From IMG/VR virus record IMGVR_UViG_3300007535_000003, positions 33,238 through 97,237 of that record: 64,000 bases of DNA; one strand, 5' to 3'. Made by a program: the position numbers and the translations under genes. Position 1 is the first letter of the stretch, and each line of letters begins with the position of its first letter. This document shows, piece after piece, positions 42,201 to 57,200 of this stretch. Source of the DNA: a virus. Below the pieces are notes generated by a model. The model was not told where the DNA came from. It did not search any database and saw only the letters and a list, made by a program, of their open reading frames with translations.

Positions 42201-45200
42201 TGGTTCACTTTTAAACCCTAAAGCTTCATATACTTTATTAGCTAAATCAGGGTTTTGCTGAAATACAGCATCCACTCCTTCTTTAACTCTAGGAGCTCTT
42301 TGTTCACTACTAGGTAAATCCTCTACTGTTATAGTCCTATCTAATCTCCTGTTTATAATATACTCAGAGAATGTAAGTATTTCTTCAGTAGCACTATTTA
42401 CCAACTTTTTACCTGATATAGCCCTGAACAAATCAGTAAACAAGGCTACTATCTTATCCCACAATGAGGGAGATGTTGTTTGAAGTTCCCTTACAAAATT
42501 AGGATTGGCTATAATCTCTGATACAAATTCTAAAGGATTTTTAAGTCCATAAGACTTACTATTAGGCAACCTCCTTAAAGCCTCTTGCCAGTATCTCCTT
42601 ATTTTATCATGGAACTCTCTCTCTGTTTTAGTGGTAGGCTCCAACAAAGACCTTACAGTTAGACTATGCATACCTTCGTGTATCATAGAGACACCAAAAT
42701 AACTAAACATAGAGGAGTCTAACCTCTCCATAGAAATATGAATAGTATTTTTATTTGGATCGTAATACATATAAGCATTAGAATGCCCTTCACTATCAAA
42801 TTGAGTAGTAATAACAGCATCAGTCTTTTCTATTAGATCCAACCAAACTCTATACTTATTACTATGAAAGAATGTATCGTAATTATCCCTAAGTTTTTTG
42901 ACAACTTTTGGTACATGAGTATCTTCAATCTTTCCATCAAATATTGTATCTCTTATTTGTATAGAATTTAACTGTGATATTCTATCCTCAGTCTCAGCAA
43001 CAAGCTTATCTACCTGATTTCTATAGTACCTGATTCTAGATTCCAGTAGTGAAATGGCATTACTGTATTCCTTTTTTGCTATCTTAGCTATAGGATCTAC
43101 AGGAGTTAATCCAGTCATTCTAGTGAAATAATCTTGACTTATTTTTCCATCTTGAAGGTCTTCTATAAGATCATCTACATCATAGGTAGCTAGTTTTCTA
43201 TTCCCTTCAAAATACATACCTAAGGAGCTGTAATCATAAGACCTTAATATTTCAGCAATTTCTGGTAATGCTGCAAAAGCTTCAGAAGGTACCATCATAC
43301 CAGCCCCATAGTCACTCTTTATACGCCTTATAGCCTCTTCGTATATTTCTATGTTCTGGTTATACTCTTCTATCATAGATGATAAGCTCATAGCAGCTTC
43401 AGTGGTTATTTCACTTTCTTGCAACCTATTAGTTCTGCCATAGTCATCAACAAAATATATATTATCAGAATCAAATGTAACATACTCTTCATAAGTACCA
43501 TCAGATGTAAATGCTTGCTCCTCAATATATATAATACCATCATTACCCCATGCTTTCCATGTCTTAACATCTTCAGTACCTATATTAGCTACAGTATCGT
43601 ACTCTACCTCTTCAGATGAAAACTTCCTAGGATTACGCATATTGAGGAATAGCGGCCTAGTCTGTATATTCTCTTCACTAACCCCAGTTCTTTCAGCACT
43701 AGACTTACCATACCGCCTAGCAAAATTAATATTAGGTGTAGCATAGAATGCTGCTTTATCGCTAGTACCAGAGAATTGTTCAGTACTACCATGCCATAGT
43801 ACTTCGGGTTCCCCGTTAACATCTACAGCTTTAGAAGAATTCTTAGGATCGTTAACCCAATCACCAAACCATTCTTTAAACTCTGAAGTCCTTGTATGCA
43901 AATAAGTCCTTAAAGCTGTATTGAAATCATATGTAGACTCTAACTCGCTGAATAAATTAGATATATTATCGTTAGGAGCTTTATACTGATTTTTATCATA
44001 AGCATCGGTTACCTCACCACTACTTATCATACTCTTAAGTAAAGTAGCTTCCTCTTCATTAAGATTAGGGAATGCTTTCTGTATAGTACTTACAGTATGG
44101 TCTGCTTTACCCTTAGGTAATTTCTTAGTTGTTAGACTCTCGCCTTTAGCGCCCATACTCTTAGCTGTCTTATCTACATCTTCTTCAGGAGTGATAGTGT
44201 CTTGTAAGGATTCTTTACTATAGAATACAGCTAAATTATCAGCTTTACTTACCTCTGTAAAGTCTTCATATATTTTCTTACCACTTTTACTAATACTGCG
44301 TATGCCATTAGCATCGAACAGTGTATTCCTCGGCTTGTCTTTAGAACTAGCTAAATTAGCTTTATTTTCTTCAAAGAGTGTATCTTTGAGACCATACTCT
44401 TTAACCTTATGCCCCCTAGAACTATAACCACGTCTATCAGTTAGCCTATATACTGGATCTTTAACAGCATTATAACCTATATATTCATATAGATACACTT
44501 CATCACCCCAAAGACGCTTTATAAATGGTTTATAAACAGGAGTACCATGAGAATTACTACCTACCCATAGTTCATTCTTCTCGCTATCTACAGTAATAAG
44601 GGCTGATTCTCTGTTACCCCACCCTACAGTATTATATAGAGCAGCATCTTGTACTTCAGGTACAATATTATCATTAAACCAACTATGCTTGAAGAATTCA
44701 TCTAGTACTTCAGCAGCTATACTACTAAAGTTCTCTTCATGATTAAGGTCTTGTATTTGCCAAGATATATAATCACTGAACCCAACATCCCTTAAGTACT
44801 GAAATGGTATATATTCAAAGAAAGAATTAAGGGTACCATTGAACCCTGACGTAAAGAAAGCATAAGCTACAAGATCTTTACCTAATCTCCTTACAGCATC
44901 ATTGGGATATGATAATAGTTCTTTCCAGCCTTTAGTAACTTCATCCTTATCCCACTTCTCAGCTATATCAATAGTATTTGTAGCTAATTTATCGTAATCA
45001 GATTCATTCTCTGCTAGCCTAGGACTTAACATATCTAACAGTTTATTCTTCTTAAGATCTTGGTACTTATTAGGGCTGAATTTGACATTGTATACTCGCC
45101 TAGCTACACTATTATTACCTTTGAGTAATTTATTAACACTAGCTGAATCATACCCCATATATTCAGGATCTGAAAAGAATCTAGATACTATAGCAGAATA

Positions 45201-48200
45201 TATTTCATTAGCTGAATAGTTTACTACATCCTTCATTAAACGATTATCTGAAGTATACATAGTACCAGTAAATTTAAGTACCTGGTTATGTATGTAGTCA
45301 AACCCATCCGTAGAAGTAATAGTTCTATTCTTTAATATAGTATGTAAAGCTGGTAATACGTTGTTCATGTATTCCCCTAGGAAAGTATCTGTAAAGCTCT
45401 TTTTAAAGTTCTTTATGACATTATCCCTAAGTACTTTATTGTACTTATTTTCATATATCCTAGCTTCAACTAAGTTCTTACCATACTGTGCAGTATCTAT
45501 CCTAGAGGCCATTACAGCTTCTGTTAGAGCTGCCCCATACCCTTTTAATTCTTGGTACTTACCTAGTATCTCTAATTGTCTAGCATAATATTCAAAGTCA
45601 TTAGCATGTTTACCAGAAGCATCCTTCCTGAGCCTAGTAAAGTTGAAAGGCTTACCAGTACTTTCAGTTTCAAACTTCTCTACCCCTTGTTTCTTAAGCT
45701 TCTCAAACTCTTCTTTCATCCTCTTCTTATAGATACCTCTAACTACACTAACAGCAGCAGTATTTATAGCAGCTATGCCAGAACCTGATTTATCTGTGAG
45801 TGAGTCATAGTAAGCTAAATCTTTCAAAATAGGCTGTGCTAAGAAGTAGAATGTCCTATCCCCTAAACCGGACCTTAATAGCAAGTTAGCTACATTCTGT
45901 GTAGTATTGTTAACATTAACATCAAATATATAGGGGTCTTTGCCTATATCAACAAGAGCACTAATAGCAGCTGACATCCAGTCTGATACATACTCCCCAT
46001 CTACACCTTTATGTACTGCTAAATTAGTTGTACCAGTTGTAGTCTTTTCAATTTTTGTTATTTTTTCATATTGAAACTGCACATATCCCTTACCTTCTAG
46101 CCTACTATATTCTTCTTCAGACCATCCTTCTACTTTAGACCATTCCTCAGGAGTTATTTTATCTAAGCTGTATTCATCTGTTGTAGCTCTAACTAATACA
46201 GATCTACCCTCTGTATCAGTGAATTTTACAACATCACCTTTTTTTACATGTTTTCTAGCCTCAGGACTCCTACTAGTAGCTGTTCTATCCCCGCTTATTA
46301 TTAAATCCATTGTAGACTTACCTCGGAACTCTGGCCTCATTTTTCTTCCTCCTTGACCGTCTTTAAAGTTCATGGGCATAGTTACACTTGGTTTAATATC
46401 TGTACCAGCTACATTAGTTGTATTAGTAGGAGTAAACTTCTGTCCTACTTTATATCCTTCTTGAAGAGCTTTTTCTATTAAATCAGCAGTCTGTTTTTGA
46501 ATGCCTGGTTTCACAGACTCTCTATTACCAGCGACATTTAAAACTTTAATATTATTATCTGCAATCCATTTAGCTAATTCTCTAGAAGATGGATTTACTA
46601 TATAGGGTTTATTAAGCTTTTTTGCTAAATTTACAGTAAGCTTAGTACCAGGTGAAGTAGTATTCCCTACTAACAGAGTACCATCACTATTTTCAATATT
46701 TTTCCTAGTACGCTTAGGATATATTTTAGGATCATACTCTCCTTCTACCAGCCCGTATTTACTAGAAAGACTTTCATCCTTGCCTTTTTCAGTTATAAAT
46801 CCTTGAGGAGCAGTACCGCCAGTTTCTATACCTAGGTTAAGAGCAGCAACTAATCCACCCTGATCAGCCCCTGTTTGACCCCCTGATATTATTTTAGATA
46901 GACTTACTTTTACAGTTCTCTCGCCACTTATATAGTCTTTAACAAACCTATAAAAATCAAATTTATATGAAGCCTCTTCACCTTCTAAAGTGCCCCTAAG
47001 TACACTTTCGCCAGGTATCTCTACATCAAATAGTGTAGTCTGTTCAGTATCAATAGTCTCTATAGCATCACTGTCATACAGCATACTCATCGCTGTTTCT
47101 TGTAGACCTTCTTCTATCTTGATGCCTCCGCCAACTTCTTTTGTAGAAGCTTCTATTATTTTATTAACTGTCTCTTCATTATTACTTATCCAATGTGCTT
47201 CTTCAAATGTAACATCAGGTAAAGGCATTTTCATAGATACCCACTTATCTAATACCTTACTATTGTAAGAATCTATTATACTTTTATAGGAAGCTATGTC
47301 TTTATACGGTATAGGAGTAGTTTGCAGAGCATTAGGTAACTTAGCAGCTTCAATAAGCTTATTAGCAGGTATACCATTTACTTTAGTTTTCTTCAACTTC
47401 TCTATATACCTAGACTTCTCTGTAGCTGGTACTTCTTTTATATAATCTTGATATTGTTCAGGTAGTACCCCATTTAAGTTAAATTCGCCCATTAGCTCAT
47501 AAGCAGTACTAAAAGCTTCTTTTAGCATATCATCTGGTGTCTTCTCTAACTCTGCAGCCTCTTTAGTTTGTGGTATACCTAAATCAGTATCTATATATAA
47601 ATCAGCTATTTGCCCTACAATATGATGTACATTATTAAGAGCAAATGAACCTATTAAGTTCTTACCTTCAATATATCTACGCTTAGAGTCAGCTTGGAAT
47701 CTAGGCGTTAAACTATAGTTATCTGGCAACTCTGTCTCAGTCTTTACTTCGCTAGCTATTTTCTTAAGTCTATCTGTGTAAGTATCTAAAGGTGTATAGG
47801 TTTGTACTGCGTGCTTAGAATCTAATAATATACTCCTATAGCTAGCTATTAGTATATTTTCAATAGCAGCTGGTGTATTCTGTTCTAATATACTTCTTTG
47901 AGCAAATTCTTCCCTATGCTCTTTCACCCACTTCTCTACTAACTCGTCAGACTTTTTCTTTATACTATCTTTAACATCTTTTATACCTTGGTTAAGGTCT
48001 TGTATCATACTATGGACAGTATCTATAGCCTCTTTTCTATCAGCTATATCCTCTTCTACAGCTTCTAAATATACACCTTGGTACCTATCAAGAGCATCCC
48101 TAAACTCAGATTGAAGATAATCTAATTCTTCTTTACTCAGCTCCCTACTCTGTAATATTCTCTTAATCTCTCTAGTGTACAACTTTCTTACATCCTCTAT

Positions 48201-51200
48201 TTCTTTAGCTACCCCTTCTTCCCTAGCATATTTATATATACGCTGTTCAAAATTATTTACCTTGCCAGGCTTATCCTGTGAATCAGTCAAATAGGGAACA
48301 AGTATAGGATTACCATCCTTATCTAGTTCATAATTTTCCCTAAATACAAATAATTTGTCAATATCGAAATCAGAACCTGTAAGAGTAGTAAACTCTGCAG
48401 GCAGTATAACTGCATCTTTATAATTCTCTGGTAAGAAACCTACTATATTTAAGCTAGATACAGAGTTAGGACCTTGAGTAGGAACCCTATAACCTAAGGC
48501 TTGTGGGTTATTTTTAAGGAACTTTTTCTTCTGTTCAAAAGTGAGATTCTTATAGTTGGGTATTGCATCTTTATACAAATCAACACTGACAACAGCGTCC
48601 ATAGATATAATATTGCCCCCTTTACCTATCCTGTAGTACTTAAGATCTTCCTTAGCTTCTTGCAACCATGTAATCTTATCCTTGTACTTATCTAACCCTT
48701 CAGTAGACTTAAGACGTCTACCAAAGTTAGATACTTGTATAAAGGGCTTACCAGGTATCAAAAGATCTATAATATTCTTATTAATAAGTGATACAACCCT
48801 ATTCTCTATCCACTTTCTGTTTGGCAGAGAATCAAATTCTGGATAATTACCGTTAGCATCTGGAGTAAGGGCATCTACTATGTTGTTAGGACTGTTAGAC
48901 CTTACAGCATCCTCTCTGAGGACTTCTAAGAGCTTCAATTCATTTTCGACTACTCCAGTACTAGGATTGATCCCCATGCCAGTGAGGAGCTTCCTAGCCC
49001 CTATTGTGGACAATCTACCAAGGGACTTGTTAATAGTATTAAGTATTTCTTTACCAGTAACATCTTTACCTTGTAGACTATAAATACCAGCTTTATTAAC
49101 ATTATACATAGGAACTTTCTTAACCTGTGTACCTAAAGCTATTTCAGTTTCTTCGTGGGGATCAGTCATAATCTGTCTCCTAAGAAACTCAAACTTCTGA
49201 CTATATACAGCTGCTTTATCTAACGAGTTTATATCTTCATGCTCAGCATCTGCATAAAATTCAAACCTATCCCTATTACCTACTTTGGTAGCGGTATCAA
49301 ATTTAACTTGATGTATTTTTTGTAAGTCGCCGTTAAGATTGAAAGTACCCCCAGGAGCGTAATCCCCTTTTAGCTCCATTCGATCTAACAACTCTTCAAG
49401 CTCAGTATCTTTGACTATATCCCTGGTAAGTACGGCCATAGACATTTTATCGTATGTAGGTACAGCCATACCCCTTTCATAGCTAGGGCCAAAGTATACT
49501 AACTTTAACGGTGGAAGTGGGTTAGTATCAAATTCGCCTCTCTCACCCTGTAAATCTGCTAAAGCTTGATCATCTTCTATATGCCATTCGCCTAAACGTT
49601 CTTTTATAGACTTATACATTTCAGGTGAAATAAATACCTGTGCATCTGTTTGGTCTACTTTTTTGTAGTTATTAAGCTTATTAGTAGAAAGTCTATCAGC
49701 TTCTACTGAAGAATACCCTTGTTCCAGCAGTAGATTCATGTAGTTATTCTTCAACTGCGGATAGTATACGCTGCTAACAATATTAGTATCTAGCGTAATA
49801 CTGTTGTATTCAGTTTCATTAGCTAACCTATGACCGCTTGGGAAATCAGTACGTAGATTCTCACCTGTAGACCCTAGTACAGAGGAACGCTTAACTTTAT
49901 TTACATCAGTACTAAAAAATGCTGGATCGCCTAATAGAACTTTATCTGTCTCTATTGTAGATACTAGGTTGTTAACAGCATAAGTAGCTATAATATCTTT
50001 AATAGCATGGTTAGTATTTCCCCCATATCTTTCCTTAGCTATATTATCTACAAGAGTACTATCTAAGTACTTGTTGCCTTGTATAGTTACTTTCTTACCT
50101 TCTACTTTAGTATCTATAATACCATATTCAGAAGCTAATTTAATAGTATCTAGTATATTAGATACTACTATATTCATAGCGTCCTGCTTTATATCTTTAG
50201 CTCGTTTCTTATTCAGGCTAGTAAACTCGTGAAACTTAGTACCATCACCTAAATAGTTACCTTGATTATCTTTAAATACTTTATATAAAGCTCTACCAAT
50301 CTGTTTATAAACAAAACCAGATCTAGGCTTAATATTGTCTAACTTATAATGATAGTCTTCTACCAGATGAGTAGTTTCCCCGGTCTTTAAAGCTTCTTCA
50401 ATCTGTTCTTTTGTCTGCTCTATCCTATTCTGTTCATCTAATATATAACCTTCTATTATCCTGATTATTTCAGAATCATAAGGTATTATAGTTTCCCCTT
50501 TATTATTCAGGGTAAAACTAAAATCAACAGGTTCTATACCACTGAAGTAATAGAAACTAGACCTATCAGCTAAAGTAGGCAATGGCAGCTTACCATGCTT
50601 AGTAGAATGCAACCTAGCTATTAAGTCTTCCATAGGGTTCATTCCCTCGTAGGATCTGCCCTGATCTAGGTATTCTCTAACAAAGGCAGAAAAAGTATCT
50701 AGTTTAAACTTAGCCCTAGCATTTGCATCTTCGCTAATACGTTTTAATATGTAAGAATTCTTATTGAATACAGCAGACCTATGGAGCTGTAAAGCCTCAG
50801 GATCTTTCTTTAACTTCCTTATAAAGTCTGTAGTAAAGCTGTTAAGCATATACTTAAAGTGGGCATTCCCTTGAGGACCCAATATAGTAGAAGACAGATT
50901 CTCAGGACTATACTCAGCAAAATACTGGCCTAAGTCCCTGGCTATACTTTCATTCAAGAACAATTCACTAGTATCATATCTATCCCCATTAGCTTTAGTA
51001 GGGAAATTGTCTAAAGAAGCTTGGTACAAAGTACCAGATCTTTCAAATAAGCCCTTTAGCCTATTAAGCAGATTCATAGCAGCACCGTATCTACCAGATG
51101 TATCATCTTGATCTAATACATATAGTAAAAGATCTTCATCAGTAGGTATATTTATACTATTGAGTAGACTACTGAGGGACCTTAGTAGCTTACCTAATTG

Positions 51201-54200
51201 ATTTTCATCTTTGTTCTTAGCAATAGCCACAGAATCTCTTACTAACTTGTTGTAAGTATCGTTATACTTACGCATCTTAGACTTATCTATCTTATTATCT
51301 TTAGTAACTAAATCGCTTTTAGCTAGTCTCTGTCCCCATTCTAACACATATCGCCTAGAAGCAGATTGTATCTCAGCGTCACCAAACCTAAATCTAAACT
51401 TATTTTTCCTATCATCAAAATAGGCATTAATAAACTTATTCTTATGCAGCCTGGTGCTTACTAGGAATTGAGTACGTACTAATTCATTATGATCATTTAA
51501 TCTATTATATAAGACTTCATAAGGAAAGTAATTCTCACTCTTAGACTTTAACCTCTCCAACATCTCTTCTACACTGTCTACATCATGTAAATCATTTAGT
51601 ACTTTATTCCATGTAGAAGTAAAGTCTACAAACTTAAACATATCTGTATAAGCATCTTTCTGCTTACTCTCAGGAAGAGTAAGTACCATCATCTTTATAT
51701 CAGACCTTATATTCTCCCTACCATCAAATTGGAATGGCGCTTTATTGTACTTTTCAAATTCTGATTGACCTCTACCACTAGTATACTCATTATCTAAATA
51801 GTCTTCTTTCTTCCTAGTAATATTTAGAGATGACAGATAGTCCTCAGCTAAAGATTGGAAATACTCAAAGTTGTCCAATATATCTTGATATAAGTCTATT
51901 AACCTATCAGCTTCAGCTATCTCTCCTTGAGCAAACTCTTTTTCTTCTTGGTTAGAAGCCTTTTCAACTTGTTCAGAGAAATATTCTTTATTATCTCTTA
52001 TTACATCTCTTTTTCTGGCTACATCCTGCTTTACCGTATCAAAGTCTATTTTCTCAACATCTTCTACTCTATGCACTTCATTGAGAGTTAGAGCTTTAAA
52101 TACTAAGTTTTTGGTAATAGTCCTTTGCAGATCAGAGCTATACCCTTGCGAATTAAGATACGCTGTAGCACCTTTGAATATAGGAGCTGCTTTAGATTTT
52201 TTAGGTCTTGCGTATTTAAATCTACCTTGTTCTACAGCCCTAAATACATTCTCTACATCTAAACTGGATAATTGAACATCTCCAGTAAATAGGGTATATA
52301 TTATATTCCAAAGCTCCTGAAAGAATCTTTTTATTGCGCTGGGTTCTTTAAACTTATCCTTGTTATCAGTAAGTACAAATTCCCTAAACCTTTCAGCTAA
52401 TCTCTCTTCAACCTCTAAATTAGAGGCTCTAGCCATATCATACTTTCTCCTGGCTTTATCGTACATCTCTCCCCTTTGCTCGGGAGTAAGCAATGATAAG
52501 GATACTCTGTGAAATGCCTCATGGAAAGCAGTACCATACTCAGCAGCTCTAGACAGTATAATCATATCAGATCTAGTCTGGCCAAATGCTTCTTCGCCAG
52601 AAGATATCACTTTAATTAAGCTGTCTACAACATGTACATTCTCTTTAGGCAATTTATTCCTAAGCCATTTTAGCTCTCTCTCTATATCTATTTTTTTATA
52701 TGTAGAAGGAGCTTGACTCCTAAGCCTAAAAGGACTTATTTCATTAGGATCGTCACCAGCATTTCTAGGCTTGTTTTGTCTTTCATTGTACTCATCTGAA
52801 ACATCTTTAGTATAGATATAGCCCATGTTAGTACCACCGAATACAGACTTGAACTGCTCCATTACAGCTTTAGCTACATCCTCATTAGTAACAGATTCCC
52901 TTTCAACTGCTTGAAGTTCTGATTTAGCGCTAGACTTAGTGAGTACCTGTATCTTCCTATTCTCATCCACCCTAAGCACAGGGTCGGTAAACATAGTCTT
53001 CTCTTTACCTTCCTCTATAATAGCATGCTTGGTAACTAACTCTGTATTAGCTGGTATATTCTTAAATTTCTCTACAGTGTCTACAGTTCTGTAGAATTTC
53101 TTAGACTTAGATTTAGGCTCTTGTTTAGACATTACAGTTTTAGATGCATCTTCAGACGTCTTTTCTTCAGATTTAGAATTAGTAGGAGTCACACTACCAG
53201 AAGTATCATTACCAGAGTTGGTAGGACTTATAGAGTTTATATCGTAGTGTATAGACGGTGCATGAAATATCGGCTTTTCAGCATCTGTCATTACTAATCT
53301 ATTATCTATAAGATATTCAGAGTAAGTAGTATCATTAGCTCTTACTTCTATATCCCCTAACTTAAACGATCTATCAAATGTCTTACCTAGTTTATTAATG
53401 CTAGCTACATAATTCTTGTTGGCCTTAGCCCACTCTACAAACTTATTAATATCATCTGAAGATATTTCGCTTATATCTGATTTACCTGTAAGATCTATAA
53501 TACCACTTTCTCCATAATGGAGCTTTCTTTCCTCTACATATAGTTGCTTACGCTTTAAATCAGTTTTAGTAGGATCTGTAACTTTGGTATATTTGATACC
53601 CTCCAATGCTAATATATTAATAGCTTCACCCGCTGTAAGATTTTCAACATTAGGTATATTAAGGGCTGTATTATAGCCACCTTTTAGATGCGCTGTAAGT
53701 ATAGCCTCTAATAGTATTCTAGAATGTTGATCAGATAACTTTGAAGGATTAAGTTTAAAAGGAAATTCCTTGCCATTTTGAGTAGCTTCTGTAATAAGGA
53801 ATACATTACCTGGATTACCTGTATATTCTGCAAAGCCCCCTTTACTAGAGTGCAACATACCAGAGTTATCAGCTATAGCTACTTCAGCTTCTTTAGCTGT
53901 AACAGGGAATACATCAGTTATTTTCTTATTACGTTTTTCTTTTGTCAAAGAGGCTGTTATAGGTCTACCCCGACCTTTCTGAAGGTTAGTAACAGAAGGC
54001 CTATTTCCTTTGAGTATCTCCCTAAGCACTCGAATCCTATTAGCCCTAGTCTTACTCATTATGTTCTCTTTATAGATTTCTGTTTGTTCTTTAGTAAGAT
54101 CACTAGGTACTACAAAGGCATCATAACTAGATACATGGGAATGTACAATAGCAACAGTATTACCTTTAGCGTTCTTTACAGTACCCTTTATAGGTATTTG

Positions 54201-57200
54201 ATCTGTAGGATTAAAGAAAGATTTAGGATTAGGCAGATTATCTTTTATAATACTGTTTATCTCTTCATCTGTAAATGTTTTCTTACTTTGTAAATACTCC
54301 TTAAGCTTTGTATTATCATTCCAAAATATCTTATAAGTAAAATCAATACTAAATTCTATAATATGATCTTTAAGGTTTGTAGTAGAAAAGTACCTATCTT
54401 CCTTATTGTAGAACTCATCAGGCTCTGTACCCCTTACTTGCTCATCCCCATAATAAGCTACCATTTGTGAAGGATCGTATACTTTAAGAGTATCTTCAGC
54501 TAAATGTCTACTAGCTTCATGCAGCTCTATAAAGGTTCTACCAGATTCTTCTGGTGTAACAGGCTCTAGTATCTCCTCGCTAGTTAGAACTTCTTCAGCT
54601 CTTTCCCTAGCTTTATCATCTATTAAACCCTGCTCAGTTTCGTTTCCGGTCTCAGATTCAGCTGCTCCTTCTGGTGCTTCCTCAACTCTCCCTTCAACGT
54701 CTGATAATTCTGCAGCGGACTTTGTAAGGTTAATTTCTTTCGGAGTTGCGGATCGAATAGCATTGCCAATTCGTTTAAGTTCATTTTGTAATTTCTCCTT
54801 TTTAATCTTAGTACCAAATCGTTTATTTTGTATCATGTTAGCCATTGCTTGGCTTAACTGGTCATTGTATATTTGAGCTACCTGTTTTCTAATACCAGCT
54901 TTCACCCAAGACGTATAGCCACCTTTATTATCTTTACCTTTGACATGTAATCTACCCTTACGATAATATACAGCATACTCTTCACCAGTTTCAGGTGATC
55001 TTACTATGACAAAGTCTTCATTAGCTTCTTTCATTGTTTGCATAGCTTGAAGCCTAGCAAACTCTATTGTAGCTATAGCTGCAGATAGCTCTTCAACAAG
55101 TACAGGATTCTTAAAGGTAACTGATCTATTATCACTATCACGCAGAGTAACACCACTAGGATTGCCCTTATTATCTTCCTCTATAGAATCTAGCCTATTA
55201 TTAGTAGGTATAGTGTATTCATTGCCTTCTATAGTAATAGTCCTACCATCTCCCCTAGTTCTTACATCAAATATGTAATTACCTAGTATAGTAACACCTA
55301 AATCTTTTGGTTTAGATGTACTATCTCTTGTAGCTATATCATATTCATTACCCCCTACATCTATGAATTTAGTATCACCACTATCCTTATCATAAGTAAG
55401 ATACCCTGTCTTACCATCATGTAAAGCTGGTAACATATCAGTACCACTAGCTTCAAATACTGTGGTTATAGGCTGGTTAGTTAAAGTATAATTAGCATAC
55501 CTATCTATAACATCCTGCTCAGCTTGAGCTTTAGTCCTAGGAGCTACTTTCGTAGTTTCCCCTATAGCTGCTTCACCAGTATAATATTCTTGTTGTTGTT
55601 CAGTCTCCCCAAATATAGTAGTCTTATACTCTTGGGTTTTATTATCTACATACTCTTCTACTGTTTGACCATACAATTCTGACTCAGGTACTCCTTCTAC
55701 GCCTCTTCCCTGCTTTTCTAAAACTGCTAACTCAGCATCATATTTAGCATTAATTTTATTAGGATGGTATTGATTCCAATAGTCGCTCAAAGATTCAACT
55801 TCACCATCTATTATTTTTTGAATTGCAGGTTGTAGTGATGCTCTTGCTCCATAATAGAACCCATACCCTCTATTAGTTAAGTCTACTGTAATTTCTTCAG
55901 CAGTCTTCCCTTTTTTAATTTGAGCAGCAATAATTTTATCAAGAAGCTCTAGTTCATTCTTAAGTCTGTCTCCCGTAAAGGTTTCTTCACTTTTATCTCT
56001 TGGTCTTTTAACTAATATACTCCCTTTAACAATTTCAGACTGCTTTAACTCTTCTTGCCTCCTTCTCTCAATTTCTTGTCTCTGTTCTTCAGTACCACGC
56101 CTTTCCTCTTCAGTATAGAGACCCTCAGCCATTGTAGCAGTACCTTTCTGCTCTTCCTCTACAGCTAATTCACCTAGTGTCTGTTCTACTTCTTCCTCTT
56201 GTTTCTTCTTTTCTTTCTCATCAGTATTTACTATAGTCTTAGCCCTATCAGCTAATTCAGCTGTATTTCTTAATAGCATCCTATACTCATCCTGCCTAAT
56301 CTCTTTATCAGCAGTAGCATCAAATAAATCACTATGGGCTTGTTTAATTTCTGGATCAGAACTGGTTACTAAGTCTTTTTCACTAAAATCAGATCTATCT
56401 AGCTTTTTATTGTACTCTGTCTCAGTATTTCTTATCTCCCTATTAAGCTTATTCCTAAACTTTTTAGCGAAGCTTTTAACATTAGGTATATCATGTTGTT
56501 CAGCTAAATCGAATGCTTCTAACTTTTCTTTAAGAGCATCTAACTTAAGCTTAGTACTAAGAACATCTATAAAATCCTTACCCAAATCTTCAGCAGTATT
56601 CCTAACTTCTCCTTCTGTTTGGTTTAAGTATTCTACCCTAGATTGCTCATCTCTTTTAGCTTGAGTATACTTTTTATTAAGATTGGCCATTTTAGAAGCT
56701 GCAGCTAATGCTTCTGACTCGCTTAATTTACTGAGATTCCTATTAGACTTATAATTCTTAAGTATCTTAGCACCAGCCTTAAAAGCAGCCTTTTCATCTT
56801 CTATCATCTCATTGGTAATACCATAGTCTTTGGCAAGTTTGGATCCCTTAATCCTATCCATTATATCAAGGAATCTTTTCGATCTATCCTGACCATATAT
56901 AAGGTTACTAGTCTTTTGTTTAGCACTCCTCTTACCGAGCCCCATAAACTTACCTAGTATCTGTTCCCTATAAGTATCTTTTTCAGCTTGAGATTCGAGA
57001 TCGAACATTTGCTCTACCTCTTTCTTAGTTCTAGCAGATGACAGTATATCCCTGAAATTAGCAATAGTAGATGAAGCTGCTGTAAAAGAACCACCCATTA
57101 AAGCACCTGTTCTAGTAGCTTCCCTAAACTCTTTACTATCAGCTAATTCTTGTTCGCCTAAACCTAGTATAGCATTTGTAGATCTGATTGATGCATCAAA

